Shown here one piece after another: positions 16,610 through 26,056 of a stretch of DNA of 64,000 nt. Made by a program: the position numbers and the translations under genes. How positions within the stretch are numbered: position 1 is the first letter of the stretch; every line of letters begins with the position of its first letter. Origin of the DNA: Leptospiraceae bacterium (lineage in GTDB: Bacteria; Spirochaetota; Leptospiria; Leptospirales; Leptospiraceae); NCBI GenBank assembly GCA_016708435.1, contig JADJFV010000014.1, positions 47,712-111,711 on the forward strand. The letters are read 5' to 3'. The notes below the pieces were generated by a model. That model was given only the letters and a program-made list of their open reading frames with translations, did no database searches and had not been told where the DNA came from.

Positions 16610-17461
16610 TCAATCCAAGTCCACAAGTCCCGTCTTCACAAGTCTATCTATTTTGAGTAAATTCGTGAGTAGCCTCTCCGTTTTACTTAGATAGAATTGA
16701 GTTGTAGAATCTGATTTTGCAGAAGGAGGATCGGGATGCACTTCCATGAATAGACCTTCGATACCTAGTGAGACTGCACCGGTCATTAGATCAGGGATAA
16801 ATTCCCGTTGTCCGCCTGTTATATTTCCTGCTCCACCGGGGAGTTGAGCAGAATGAGTTCCATCAAAGATAACAGGAATATCCATACTGTGGAGAATGGG
16901 TATTACCCTTAAGTCAAAGACAAGGTTATTGTAACCAAAGCTTGCACCGCGCTCTGTCACTAAGTATTTTTCTGATCCACATTCACGGATTTTTTCTTTG
17001 ATATGCTTACAGTCTGCCGGTGCTAAGAATTGACCCTTCTTTACGTTCACCCATTTACCTGTCTTTGCAGCTGCTTCTAGTAAGTCAGTTTGTCTGGATA
17101 AAAAGGCTGGTATCTGGTAAACGTCGATTACATCTTTAAGTGCATTGATTTGTTCTACTTCATGAACGTCGGTTAATACCGGTAAGCCGTATTTAGATTT
17201 GATAAACTCTAAATTCTTAATCCCTTCCTTAAGTCCCGGACCACGGTAAGAGTGGATGGAAGACCGATTCGCTTTATCAAAACTACTCTTAAAAATAAAG
17301 AAGATTCCCAGTCTTTTTGTAATATCTACCATCACAGCAGCTACTTGATCTAGAAGTTCTCTCGACTCCATCACACAAGGACCTGCAATTAAAAAGAAAG
17401 GCTTGTCACCTCCAATTGTAGTTCCATTTAAAAATTCTCTTTCCGTTGAACGTTTACTCAT
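16610..17461 (-). CDS. kdsA: 3-deoxy-8-phosphooctulonate (KDO-8-P) synthase
   Basis: The 283-residue aldolase condenses phosphoenolpyruvate with arabinose-5-phosphate in lipopolysaccharide core synthesis in the cytoplasm. Motifs include FLIAGPCVMESRELL near the start, FKSSFDKANRSS, RGPGLKEG, LTDVHE, VNVKKGQFLAP and VIFDGTHSAQLPGG. Full length. It lies 13 bp downstream of pyrG in the same direction, an arrangement fitting shared transcription. Confidence 0.95.
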   Translation of the reverse strand: MSKRSTEREFLNGTTIGGDKPFFLIAGPCVMESRELLDQVAAVMVDITKRLGIFFIFKSSFDKANRSSIHSYRGPGLKEGIKNLEFIKSKYGLPVLTDVHEVEQINALKDVIDVYQIPAFLSRQTDLLEAAAKTGKWVNVKKGQFLAPADCKHIKEKIRECGSEKYLVTERGASFGYNNLVFDLRVIPILHSMDIPVIFDGTHSAQLPGGAGNITGGQREFIPDLMTGAVSLGIEGLFMEVHPDPPSAKSDSTTQFYLSKTERLLTNLLKIDRLVKTGLVDLD

Positions 17462-17474
17462 GATTAACCTCTTT

Positions 17475-19085
17475 TTATTTTGCTATCTTCACTGCTGCGC
17501 GAATAAATCCCGCGAAGAGTGGATGTGGATTGATTGGTTTTGATTTGAATTCAGGATGGTATTGCACACCGATAAACCAGGGATGATCTTTAATTTCAAC
17601 AATCTCCATTAATTTCTCGTCAGGTGAGTATCCCGAAAAATCCATTCCCGCTTTCATAAACTGTTCTTTGTAGCGGAGGGTAAATTCAAACCTATGCCGA
17701 TGACGCTCAGAAATTTTTTCTAGTTTGTATTCACTGAATGCAAGAGTTCCTTTCTTAACAATGCAAGGATATGCGCCTAACCGCATTGTGCCGCCCATTT
17801 GTTCAATCTCCATTTGCTCTTCAATGAGAGAAATCACAGGATGCTCGGTTGATGGATTAAACTCGGTGGAATGTGCACTTTTTAAACCTACTACATTTCT
17901 TCCGAATTCAATTACCGCACATTGCATTCCCAAACAAATTCCAAAGAAAGGAATCTTTTTGGTTCTTGCATAATTAATTGCGAGAACTTTTCCTTCGATT
18001 CCTCTTTCTCCGAATCCGCCGGGAACTAAAATTCCATGCACGTCTTTGAGTAATTCTTTTACATTGTCTTTGTTTAACTCTTCGGGGTTAATCTTTGTAA
18101 ACTCCACGATTGCATCATTTGCAATTCCCCCATGAGAGAGAGATTCGTAAATGGAGCGATAGGCGTCTTGGAGGCTAATGTATTTACCCACAATTGCAAT
18201 ATTTACTTTCTTAGTAGCATTTAATATACGTTTGACCATCTTCTCCCATTCACCGAAGTTGGATTTACCAATTTCCATATTAAACATTTTTAGAACTACT
18301 TCATCTAGCTTTTCGTCTTTATACATCTTAGGAACTTCGTAAATAGAAGAAGTAATATCACTGGCTGAAATTACATTTTCTTCTTTCACATTACAAAAAA
18401 GAGAAATTTTAGATTTCATTTCTTTTGTCATCGGGTTTGCGATTCTACAAACTAAAATGTCCGGTTGAATTCCTAAGGCTAATAGCTCTTTAACGGAATG
18501 TTGCGTTGGTTTGGTCTTAGCCTCACCTGCTGCCGTAATCGTAGGCACTAGCGTCAAGTGGATAAACAATACTTGCCCTGCTCCGTGCTCATAACGCATT
18601 TGACGAATTGCTTCTAGAAATGGAACGGACTCTATATCGCCTACCGTTCCACCTATTTCCACAATTACAAAATCAGGCTCTTGCTCTTTAGCTAAGAGAT
18701 GAATTCGATTGCGAATTTCATTAGTGATATGAGGAACTACTTGCACCGTGCGCCCGAGGTAATCTCCCTTGCGCTCTCTTTCAATCACAGAATAATAAAT
18801 CTGCCCTGTAGTCACAGAATTTTTACGTGAGAATTGAGACGTGGTAAAACGCTCGTAATACCCTAGATCCAAGTCGGTCTCAGCTCCATCGTTTGTTACA
18901 AAGACTTCCCCATGCTGGTAAGGACTCATCGTTCCGGGATCAATATTGATATAGGGATCCATTTTTTGCAATGCCACTTTATAACCACGTGCTTCGAGTA
19001 AACACCCTAGCCCTGCAACCGTAACACCTTTACCAAGAGAAGAAGCAACTCCACCAGTTATAAAAATATATTTTGACTTAACCAA
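17475..19085 (-). CDS. pyrG: CTP synthase
   Basis: The 536-residue enzyme aminates UTP to CTP with glutamine and ATP. The N-terminal synthase domain has FITGGVASSLGKGVTVAGLG and DPYINIDPGTMSPYQHGEV. The C-terminal glutamine amidotransferase domain has FGICLGMQCAVIEFGRN (nucleophile Cys) and HPEF with the catalytic His and Glu. Length and all key residues are standard. Confidence 0.97.
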   Translation of the reverse strand: MVKSKYIFITGGVASSLGKGVTVAGLGCLLEARGYKVALQKMDPYINIDPGTMSPYQHGEVFVTNDGAETDLDLGYYERFTTSQFSRKNSVTTGQIYYSVIERERKGDYLGRTVQVVPHITNEIRNRIHLLAKEQEPDFVIVEIGGTVGDIESVPFLEAIRQMRYEHGAGQVLFIHLTLVPTITAAGEAKTKPTQHSVKELLALGIQPDILVCRIANPMTKEMKSKISLFCNVKEENVISASDITSSIYEVPKMYKDEKLDEVVLKMFNMEIGKSNFGEWEKMVKRILNATKKVNIAIVGKYISLQDAYRSIYESLSHGGIANDAIVEFTKINPEELNKDNVKELLKDVHGILVPGGFGERGIEGKVLAINYARTKKIPFFGICLGMQCAVIEFGRNVVGLKSAHSTEFNPSTEHPVISLIEEQMEIEQMGGTMRLGAYPCIVKKGTLAFSEYKLEKISERHRHRFEFTLRYKEQFMKAGMDFSGYSPDEKLMEIVEIKDHPWFIGVQYHPEFKSKPINPHPLFAGFIRAAVKIAK

Positions 19086-19129
19086 ATCTTACACCTTTTT
19101 TAATTTGTATATTTTAAAGCTCTTTAAAC

Positions 19130-19135
19130 TATAAT
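19130..19135 (+). promoter_or_regulatory. candidate -10 box for the antiporter gene
   Basis: A TATAAT lies in the AT-rich intergenic region between divergent pyrG and the antiporter gene, about 75 bp before the plus-strand ATG. A poor -35 candidate (TTGTAT) lies about 19 bp upstream. This is a weak call made on sequence look alone. Confidence 0.3.
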
Positions 19136-19208
19136 TTAATGATGACTATTTAAGGTAAGAATTAATAAAGTCAATTTTGTAAAGGAAATCAGTTTTTTTG
19201 CAGACCTT

Positions 19209-21416
19209 ATGAAAAAATATGAACCACTCACTTATATTCTAATGGGAGTTGCATTTGCACTCATCATGAGCTTCGTTTTTTTAAAAGGAGATCGCTACAA
19301 GTTTCAAAAAGAAGTCACTGATCCAAAAAAAATTGAACAGCTAAAAAAACTTGAAAAACTAGATACCACAACAGAGGAATCTATTGCCGAAGCATTTCTA
19401 AAAGAAGTAAAACGAAATCTAAAAGACCCACTCAGTGTTGTTCTGATTCAAGTAGTTGTCGTTTTATTATTCGCGCGTTTCTTCTCAATGATCTTTAAAA
19501 AACTAGGACAGCCCTCAGTCATAGGAGAAATATTTGCCGGTATTGCGCTCGGTCCTTCTTTTATTGGATTCTTTTTTCCTGAATTCTCCCAAATCTTATT
19601 TCCCAAAGAATCGATGGGTTATCTAAAAATTCTAAGTCAGATAGGTCTTGTGATTTTCATGTTCATCATCGGTATGGAATTAGACGTTGCAGTTTTAAAA
19701 AAGAAAGCGTCATCCGCCATATTCATCAGCCATACAAGTATAATTTTCCCTTATATACTTGGAGTCTTATTATCTCTATATCTATTCGATGAATTCGCTC
19801 CAGAAGGAATAAGCTTTCTTTCTTTTGGATTGTTTATGGGAATTGCTATGAGTATAACAGCCTTTCCTGTTCTCGCGAGAATCATCCAGGAGCGAGGCAT
19901 CACAAAATCCCCATTGGGGGTAATGGCTATTACCTGTGCCGCTGTAGATGATATTAGTGCTTGGTGTATTCTTGCTATTATAATCGCCATTGTAAATGCT
20001 GGAACAGTTTACATTGCTGTAGTCACTCTAATTATTTCTCTCGTCTTTATTGCAATCATGATTTTACTCATTCAGCCACTACTCAATCGAATGAGTAAGA
20101 TTTACATTACAAAGGAAATCATTGGCAAAGGTGTATTAACCGCTCTTCTTTTAATCGTCATTGCCTCAGCCATTTTCGCAGAAGGAATTGGAATCCATGC
20201 TTTATTCGGAGCTTTCCTGGCTGGCGTAGTAATGCCTACTAACACAAAACTGCGAAAAGTTTTAACTGAAAAATTTGAAGATTTCAGCACAATCTTTTTA
20301 CTCCCTCTTTTCTTTGCCTTCACAGGACTCAGAACAAAGGTAGGACTACTCAATGATTTACACCTCTGGACTGTTTGCTTTCTTATCATTGCTGTGGCTA
20401 CTATAGGTAAGCTGGTGGGAAGTATGCTCGCGTCTAGATTTACTGGCATGTCCTGGCGAGACTCCTTTTCTATTGGCGTTTTAATGAACACTCGCGGATT
20501 AATGGAATTAATCGTTCTAAACATTGGCTATGATCTAGGAATTATATCTCCCACTATTTTCGTAATGATGGTATTAATGGCGTTAATCACAACTTTCATT
20601 ACAGGACCTTTACTAAAACTTTCCATCAAACCAGAAGAGGAAGGTAAAATGGAATTAGGCGTAAGTTCTACTTCTCCGATTTTAATTACCTTCGGACCAA
20701 CTGCCGCCGGTGTATCGCTTTTGAAATTAGCCAGTGGAATCAGCGGAAAAAATGGAAGTATTGCCGCCTTACACCTATCACCCGTTCCAGAAAACATTTC
20801 CATCACGGAAACAAATCATAGTGTAAGTATCTTCGAGCCTTTGGAGGCTCTCGCAAAAGAAAGAAAGATTAAACTCAATACAATCTTTAAAGTCTCTGAT
20901 GATGTTACGAAAGAAATTTCATCGACTGTAAGAAAAGAGCAATCTTCTTTAGTTTTAATGGGAGCCGCCAAACGCATATTTGGTGACAATGTCCTCGGCG
21001 GAAAAGTAGAAAGCGTTCTTTCTGAATTGGAATGCACAGTCGGTGTATTTTTGGATAAGCATTTGCATGACATCAAATCTGTGGCAGTATTCTATGAAGA
21101 TCCAATAGAGGCTAATTCCTTGTTACACATTGCTTCTAACATATACAAGGCTTCTACTGAAAGAATTCATTTAATCAATGATACAGACCAGGAACCGGAT
21201 AGAAGACTTATCAAAGAACACTTTGGAAAGGTAATACCGATTATCCCCTCATGGGAAATGAATCGTAAAAAATTAGGAACCTACTCTCTTGCTATCATTG
21301 GTTATAAACACTGGAATGATATTCAAAAAAATCCAGAAAAGAAATTACTCTTCGCAGGGGAAAGGCAAGATTTTCTACCAGATATCAATCTTCCCATTTT
21401 AATCTTGCGAGGTTAG
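19209..21416 (+). CDS. Kef/NhaP-type cation:proton antiporter (CPA2) with C-terminal stress-protein-like domain
   Basis: The 735-residue membrane protein starts with one hydrophobic helix and a charged coiled region (residues 1-75). About twelve membrane segments follow (80-470) with CPA2 motifs: GQPSVIGEIFAGIALGPS, ITAFPVLARII, and the ion-binding Asp pair in TCAAVDDISAWC at about residue 247. Residues about 490-735 are cytoplasmic and resemble tandem UspA-like domains (LVLMGAAKRIFGDNVLGG). Transport substrate (Na+ or K+ against H+) cannot be told from sequence. It heads a run with 21432, ubiA-like and ubiX-like genes. Confidence 0.85.
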   Translation: MKKYEPLTYILMGVAFALIMSFVFLKGDRYKFQKEVTDPKKIEQLKKLEKLDTTTEESIAEAFLKEVKRNLKDPLSVVLIQVVVVLLFARFFSMIFKKLGQPSVIGEIFAGIALGPSFIGFFFPEFSQILFPKESMGYLKILSQIGLVIFMFIIGMELDVAVLKKKASSAIFISHTSIIFPYILGVLLSLYLFDEFAPEGISFLSFGLFMGIAMSITAFPVLARIIQERGITKSPLGVMAITCAAVDDISAWCILAIIIAIVNAGTVYIAVVTLIISLVFIAIMILLIQPLLNRMSKIYITKEIIGKGVLTALLLIVIASAIFAEGIGIHALFGAFLAGVVMPTNTKLRKVLTEKFEDFSTIFLLPLFFAFTGLRTKVGLLNDLHLWTVCFLIIAVATIGKLVGSMLASRFTGMSWRDSFSIGVLMNTRGLMELIVLNIGYDLGIISPTIFVMMVLMALITTFITGPLLKLSIKPEEEGKMELGVSSTSPILITFGPTAAGVSLLKLASGISGKNGSIAALHLSPVPENISITETNHSVSIFEPLEALAKERKIKLNTIFKVSDDVTKEISSTVRKEQSSLVLMGAAKRIFGDNVLGGKVESVLSELECTVGVFLDKHLHDIKSVAVFYEDPIEANSLLHIASNIYKASTERIHLINDTDQEPDRRLIKEHFGKVIPIIPSWEMNRKKLGTYSLAIIGYKHWNDIQKNPEKKLLFAGERQDFLPDINLPILILRG

Positions 21417-21431
21417 AAATCAAAACTCAAG

Positions 21432-22436
21432 ATGAATTTTCTTAAGCATACTTTACTGCTAACGCTTCTCGTTCTAACTATATACCTTAGAATTGAAAAT
21501 TATATAATTACTTCAGCCAAGCCAAGACTCAATCTATATGATACGCAAAAACCAAATTCAATTTTAACTTCCTCGAAGGCGGGAAGTTATCTGGCGGCGG
21601 ATAATGTCAGTTTCCGTTTCAAGGAAAATATAATTCTACTTCTTAAAAATGTAAATGCAGAAGTTATCCCTATCCAACCATTGAAAGTAATTAATCTAGA
21701 TGATGTGAATGCATTTTTAATCAATGTTTCTAAGGCTGATGTGTTCATTGCAAGCTCTACTTTAAAGGTGATCATGAAGGATAATATTTTTAATTATCCA
21801 GGCTCCCCATTAAAAATAAAAGAATTAGAATTTCCAAATCCAAACTCCAATGAAATCAAACTAAGTGGAAGTTTAAACTTTGTTATATGGCTCGAATTCG
21901 AATTACTCGGGAAAATTTCCTTAGATGAAAAAAAAGAAAAGATTGTAATAACAGCCGAACAAATTACAGCACTTGGAAACCCTTACGCAAAATCTCTCTT
22001 AAGCGCTGTAGGATTAAACTTAGAAAAGCTTTTGCCTGTCCCGGATGGTCGAGGCATCAAAATCAAATCAAATCAAATCTTTGTTGAGCCTTTTTCTATA
22101 TTTCCTCCGCCAAGACTTTCCGGCACACTCCAAGACCTTGCAATAGAAAATGGAAAACTTCACTTAAATCTAGATAACGGTAAATCAGTCTTAGTCCCAA
22201 CTATGCCCTACCCTGCTTCTAAAAACTTTTTATACTTCTTCACGGGAGATTTAAAATTTGCAAAACTTTTTATGGTTGAAAGTTCTTTGCAAATCTATGA
22301 TAAAGATGAATCAGACCCATTCGATTTCTTTATGGAAAAATATCTTTTAGTTTTAGCCAAAGCGGGAATCGTAACAGTAGCAGAAGATAGGGCTTTAAAA
22401 GTAGTCATGCCCGACTACGATGATGTTTTTAAATAA
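21432..22436 (+). CDS. hypothetical exported or membrane-anchored protein
   Basis: The 334-residue product has one N-terminal hydrophobic helix (residues 7-20) and a long beta-rich remainder. The layout recalls membrane-associated lipid-binding-like proteins (DUF2993/AsmA style), but no diagnostic motif is visible and I do not assign a family. It lies 16 bp after the antiporter and 19 bp before the UbiA homologue, so it probably belongs to the same transcript. Confidence 0.6.
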   Translation: MNFLKHTLLLTLLVLTIYLRIENYIITSAKPRLNLYDTQKPNSILTSSKAGSYLAADNVSFRFKENIILLLKNVNAEVIPIQPLKVINLDDVNAFLINVSKADVFIASSTLKVIMKDNIFNYPGSPLKIKELEFPNPNSNEIKLSGSLNFVIWLEFELLGKISLDEKKEKIVITAEQITALGNPYAKSLLSAVGLNLEKLLPVPDGRGIKIKSNQIFVEPFSIFPPPRLSGTLQDLAIENGKLHLNLDNGKSVLVPTMPYPASKNFLYFFTGDLKFAKLFMVESSLQIYDKDESDPFDFFMEKYLLVLAKAGIVTVAEDRALKVVMPDYDDVFK

Positions 22437-22454
22437 ATTCTTCAAGAGGAAAAA

Positions 22455-23351
22455 ATGTCCCTATTTACTACAATTAACAATTATGGAAAGATGGTTAAAT
22501 TTTCACACACTCTCTTCGCTCTTCCTTTTGCAGGACTTGCAAGCGTTATTGCCATTTTAAAATCAAACTTAACACTAAATGAGCTTCTGTGGAAACTCCT
22601 GCTTATCCTCATTTGTATGTTTGCTGCCAGAAGTGCAGCAATGGGATTTAACCGATATGCAGATAGAGAATTTGACAGGGCAAATCCAAGAACGGCGAAC
22701 AGGGAAATACCGTCAGGTGTGCTGTCTGAAAATTCAGTTCTCTGGTTTACGATTTTTTTCGGATTGCTTTTTCTGATAGCGAGTTTTCTATTAAGTCCAC
22801 TTTGCTTTTATCTCTCCATTCCTGCTCTTGCGATTATTCTTTTTTATAGTTATAGCAAGCGGTTTACTTTATTTTGCCACTTTATCCTCGGACTTGGAAT
22901 CGGTATTTCACCAAGTGGTGCCTGGATTGCAATTCAAAACAACTTAGAGCTAGTTCCAGCACTTTGGTCGTTTGGTCTCATGTTTCATATCGCAGGATTT
23001 GACATTCTATATTCTTCGCAAGACGTAGAGATTGATAAAAAATTAGGACTACATTCAATTCCAAGTAAGCTTGGACTTCCAATTGCGTTTTGGATTGCAA
23101 GACTCTCACATCTAATAGCATTTAGCCTATTCGTTTATGCTGGAATACTAGCAAACTTACAAATCTTTTATTTTATATTCTTAACTATCACAGGAGTTCT
23201 TTTTATCATAGAGCATTTCCTCGTTAGCCCCACAGATTTAAAGAAAATCCCAATCGCATTCTTTCACATCAACGCATCTATCAGTGTAATTTTATTTATA
23301 GGAATACTATTAGACAAATGGAAAGAATTATTGGTAAAATTAAGTGGATAA
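22455..23351 (+). CDS. ubiA: UbiA-family prenyltransferase
   Basis: The 298-residue integral membrane enzyme has the first Asp-rich motif FNRYADREFDRANPRT (about residues 65-80) and the second motif SSQDVEIDKKLGLHSIP (about 190-206), which coordinate Mg-diphosphate. It transfers an isoprenoid chain to an aromatic acid in quinone synthesis. With a UbiX-like gene next to it the pair suggests quinone biosynthesis. In an organism using menaquinone they could serve the futalosine route (MqnP-like) rather than ubiquinone; the sequence does not decide. AGAGGAAAAA precedes the ATG. Confidence 0.9.
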   Translation: MSLFTTINNYGKMVKFSHTLFALPFAGLASVIAILKSNLTLNELLWKLLLILICMFAARSAAMGFNRYADREFDRANPRTANREIPSGVLSENSVLWFTIFFGLLFLIASFLLSPLCFYLSIPALAIILFYSYSKRFTLFCHFILGLGIGISPSGAWIAIQNNLELVPALWSFGLMFHIAGFDILYSSQDVEIDKKLGLHSIPSKLGLPIAFWIARLSHLIAFSLFVYAGILANLQIFYFIFLTITGVLFIIEHFLVSPTDLKKIPIAFFHINASISVILFIGILLDKWKELLVKLSG

Positions 23352-23355
23352 TGGA

Positions 23356-23955
23356 ATGAAACTAGTATTAGGCATTGCAGGGGCGAGTGGGTCAATTTAC
23401 CCAGCTCGGTTTATTAAAAAGTTATTAGAATTAAACGGGGAAACCTTCTTAATTGTAAGCCCGGCGTCAATTCGAATCTTTCGCGAAGAGTATGAGACTA
23501 ATGTGAATACTCCGCAAGAGATTCTTGACTTCATTATTAATAGGTGGCAAATCACGAATATCCAGAACAAGATTCACTTTCGTCCCTTTGCAGATATTGG
23601 AGCAGACATTGCCTCTGGTTCTAATACCTGGCAGGCAACAGTAATCCTCCCCTGCTCTATGAAAACAATTGCATCGATTAATGCGGGGCTCACCGAAAAC
23701 TTAATCGAGCGTTGCGCTGATGTTACCTTAAAGGAAAGAAGACGGCTAATCGTTGTTCCCCGCGAAACTCCTTATAACCAGATTCACTTACGCAATATGC
23801 TTTCCTTAGATCAGGCAGGTGCTATTATTCTCCCTGCATCCCCTGGTTTTTACCAAATTCCTAGAACAATAGACGATTTAGGTGATTTTATTGCAGGTCG
23901 AATCTTTAATTTGCTAGGGGTAGACGCAGGGCTTTTTCCTAAGTGGATCGGCTAA
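23356..23955 (+). CDS. ubiX: UbiX-family flavin prenyltransferase
   Basis: This is a flavoprotein of about 199 residues. GIAGASGSIYPARF at the N-terminus binds FMN phosphate, PCSMKTIASINAGLTENLIER is the conserved central region and VVPRETPYNQIHL a further UbiX motif. UbiX makes prenylated FMN for UbiD-type decarboxylases. I prefer ATG 23356 directly before the beta strand; an in-frame GTG at 23344 overlaps the end of the UbiA gene. Confidence 0.9.
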   Translation: MKLVLGIAGASGSIYPARFIKKLLELNGETFLIVSPASIRIFREEYETNVNTPQEILDFIINRWQITNIQNKIHFRPFADIGADIASGSNTWQATVILPCSMKTIASINAGLTENLIERCADVTLKERRRLIVVPRETPYNQIHLRNMLSLDQAGAIILPASPGFYQIPRTIDDLGDFIAGRIFNLLGVDAGLFPKWIG

Positions 23956-24036
23956 GTGACTAACGCATTCTAATTCACAAATATAAATTGACAATAGAAA
24001 TAATCATTCTATAAGTATTCTTTGAGGTAAATCCAC

Positions 24037-25545
24037 ATGGGAAAACTTTTAAGAGAATCAATACTTACACAAGCAAGTCAAAAAAAAATTAGCACTCGGA
24101 AAGCCTTATTCATTTTCTTTCTGACTCTGTTTTTTATTTTCACGCCACAATGCACCCAAAAGACAAAAACTTCAACGGCAGAGGCTCTTCTTTTGAATCG
24201 AATTAAATCTCGAGGGCTTCCTTCTATCCTGAGAACAACTAACGTTCCCTCGCGTATATCAATAAATTTACCTGCAAGTGTAAAAAGTGCCCGTAGCAAT
24301 ACAAGTGCTTCTATTCAAAATTCCAAAACCCAAAGAAGCGGCAATCCTTCATTTGCCACTCTTGCTGGCCCCAAAGCTGATGGTTACCTCACCATCAATT
24401 CAGCAGTAGAAAAATTTAGTAAGCTCGCAAATGATGTAGCGTTTGAAATGCTTTTAGTTGACTCTTCGATAACAGAAGCCAAGGTAACCCCGGAAGTTTG
24501 CATCAACGGTGGTCAGACTACAATCAAAGTTACGGACAGTATGATCGCTTTGGTAAAAGAGGCAATGCAAGAAACTGGAATGAGTGCCGAAGAGGCAGCA
24601 ACAGAAATTGCATATCTACAAGAAGAAGGTGATCTTCCCTCAGTAGGCTCGTCCCTTCCTAGTCCAGCAATCCTTTACAAAAAACTCTCTGGCGATTTTG
24701 ATCACCAAGTCCAATACTCATTTGCCTCTAATCTTATGGTTCATAAAAAATGTCCCTCTAGTGGCAAATTCAATAAGTCTCTCAAATACACTGCTGACTT
24801 TAAAAAAGTATCCTTTGGACATGAAGAAACAATGAAAGTCGGATTAGATATACTCATCATGGAAGGCAATGTCACACTAGAAACTTCTGAAACAGGCAAA
24901 AAGCGATTAACCTTTCTGAATAATTATAAAATTGATACAACAAGCCACACAAGTCTTTTGATTTTAGAAGAATGCACAAAGGGAGATACATCCGGTGATT
25001 GTATTTTAATGGATCAATTTTATCGAGAAGATGATTCCGCTGATCCGACTAGAGATGTAATTTTTAAAATTAAGGGAAGAATAAATGATAACGGAGGACT
25101 AGTAGAATTTACACAAAAATTTACTCATACCAGTGTGACAGAGGAAGAAAGAGAATTATTTGATAAAGACGGAACACTGACAGGCTACGAAATAAAAGTA
25201 AACGGCAACTGGGCGGCTAGTCCACTTTATCCGCACCTAGATATTGACCCTAGTTCAAATGCTTTTGACGATCATGGATTTGAATTTGATTTTCCTACTG
25301 TGAGTGTAACACTAAGTAATTGCTCAGAAATTTCGAATTATGATGTATTCGTTCTTGTTCAAGAAGGAGAGGATCCTGATATAGACCCAACTGCCATGAA
25401 CGGGTCCGGATACAAAGATACAACTTTTGACATTGACTATTGGGGCTCTGCCTCAGAAATTACGACAACGCGTGTTTGGAAATACGACCATGCAAAGTCT
25501 AGTTTTATAGAAACGGCCAAGACCTGCAAAGTTGTAAAAATATAA
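24037..25545 (+). CDS. hypothetical lipoprotein
   Basis: The 502-residue protein has an N-terminal hydrophobic segment ending in FTPQC at about residue 39, a likely lipobox after an unusually long positively charged leader (about 24 residues). A start closer to the hydrophobic core is possible. The rest is soluble, rich in Ser/Thr/Asp, with repeated Cys residues in the second half. No family is recognised. AGGT lies before the ATG. Confidence 0.6.
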   Translation: MGKLLRESILTQASQKKISTRKALFIFFLTLFFIFTPQCTQKTKTSTAEALLLNRIKSRGLPSILRTTNVPSRISINLPASVKSARSNTSASIQNSKTQRSGNPSFATLAGPKADGYLTINSAVEKFSKLANDVAFEMLLVDSSITEAKVTPEVCINGGQTTIKVTDSMIALVKEAMQETGMSAEEAATEIAYLQEEGDLPSVGSSLPSPAILYKKLSGDFDHQVQYSFASNLMVHKKCPSSGKFNKSLKYTADFKKVSFGHEETMKVGLDILIMEGNVTLETSETGKKRLTFLNNYKIDTTSHTSLLILEECTKGDTSGDCILMDQFYREDDSADPTRDVIFKIKGRINDNGGLVEFTQKFTHTSVTEEERELFDKDGTLTGYEIKVNGNWAASPLYPHLDIDPSSNAFDDHGFEFDFPTVSVTLSNCSEISNYDVFVLVQEGEDPDIDPTAMNGSGYKDTTFDIDYWGSASEITTTRVWKYDHAKSSFIETAKTCKVVKI

Positions 25546-25560
25546 TCACCCATACATCTC

Positions 25561-25614
25561 CCAGAATTTTCCATTAGGCATTAACCCATCTTCGTCTTTG
25601 GAAAATTTTGGTTT
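25561..25614 (+). terminator. inverted repeat after the lipoprotein gene
   Basis: CCAGAATTTTCC at 25561-25572 pairs with GGAAAATTTTGG at 25600-25611 with one G-T pair. It is 15 bp past the stop codon and followed by TTTAA. The loop is long (27 bases), so strength is uncertain. Confidence 0.4.
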
Positions 25615-25737
25615 AATACGAATACAATAACCGCAATTTTATTCTTTAAGACTTCGAATATCTAGAAGCTAAAATAAATCAAAAAAGACTTGCACTCTTT
25701 ACAATCAGTGCATACAATTCAAGTAAAGGTAAAAATA

Positions 25738-26011
25738 TGATTGCATTCGTGCTAGACATTCCAGAGTCCAGAATTGAAAGAAGCAGCAAAAGAGGAATCC
25801 GCTCTCCGTATATAGGTTTTGTTCCCAATCAAAAATGAAAGAATGGTTGGATAACGGCTGTTTGCTCGGTTGGCTTATTAATCTTGATGAGAATAATTTT
25901 TATATCTACCGTAATGCCAAACCACTAGAGTCATTAATTAGATTAAATCATATTCTATTCGGTGAGGATGTTTTACCCGATTTTTCATTGGACTTAAAAG
26001 AGATTGAATAA
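25738..26011 (+). pseudogene. decayed Uma2-family endonuclease-like gene
   Basis: A frame beginning at about 25835 encodes MKEWLDNGCLLGWLINLDE followed by FYIYRNAKPLESL and ends at 26009-26011. This is the C-terminal third of Uma2/DUF820 proteins (KxxxWLxxGxxLGWLI). A preceding frame from 25738 (IAFVLDIPESRIERSS) looks like the segment just before it, broken by a stop and frame change. The N-terminal two thirds are missing. The rest of 25615-26056 shows nothing else. Confidence 0.55.
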
Positions 26012-26056
26012 ATTATATCCGAAGAATATCTAATATATTCTTCAATACTACAAAAA

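Noticed and set aside
19086..19208. Pyrimidine attenuator upstream of pyrG
   Set aside because: No C-rich initial transcript region or terminator hairpin is visible in the short AT-rich gap.
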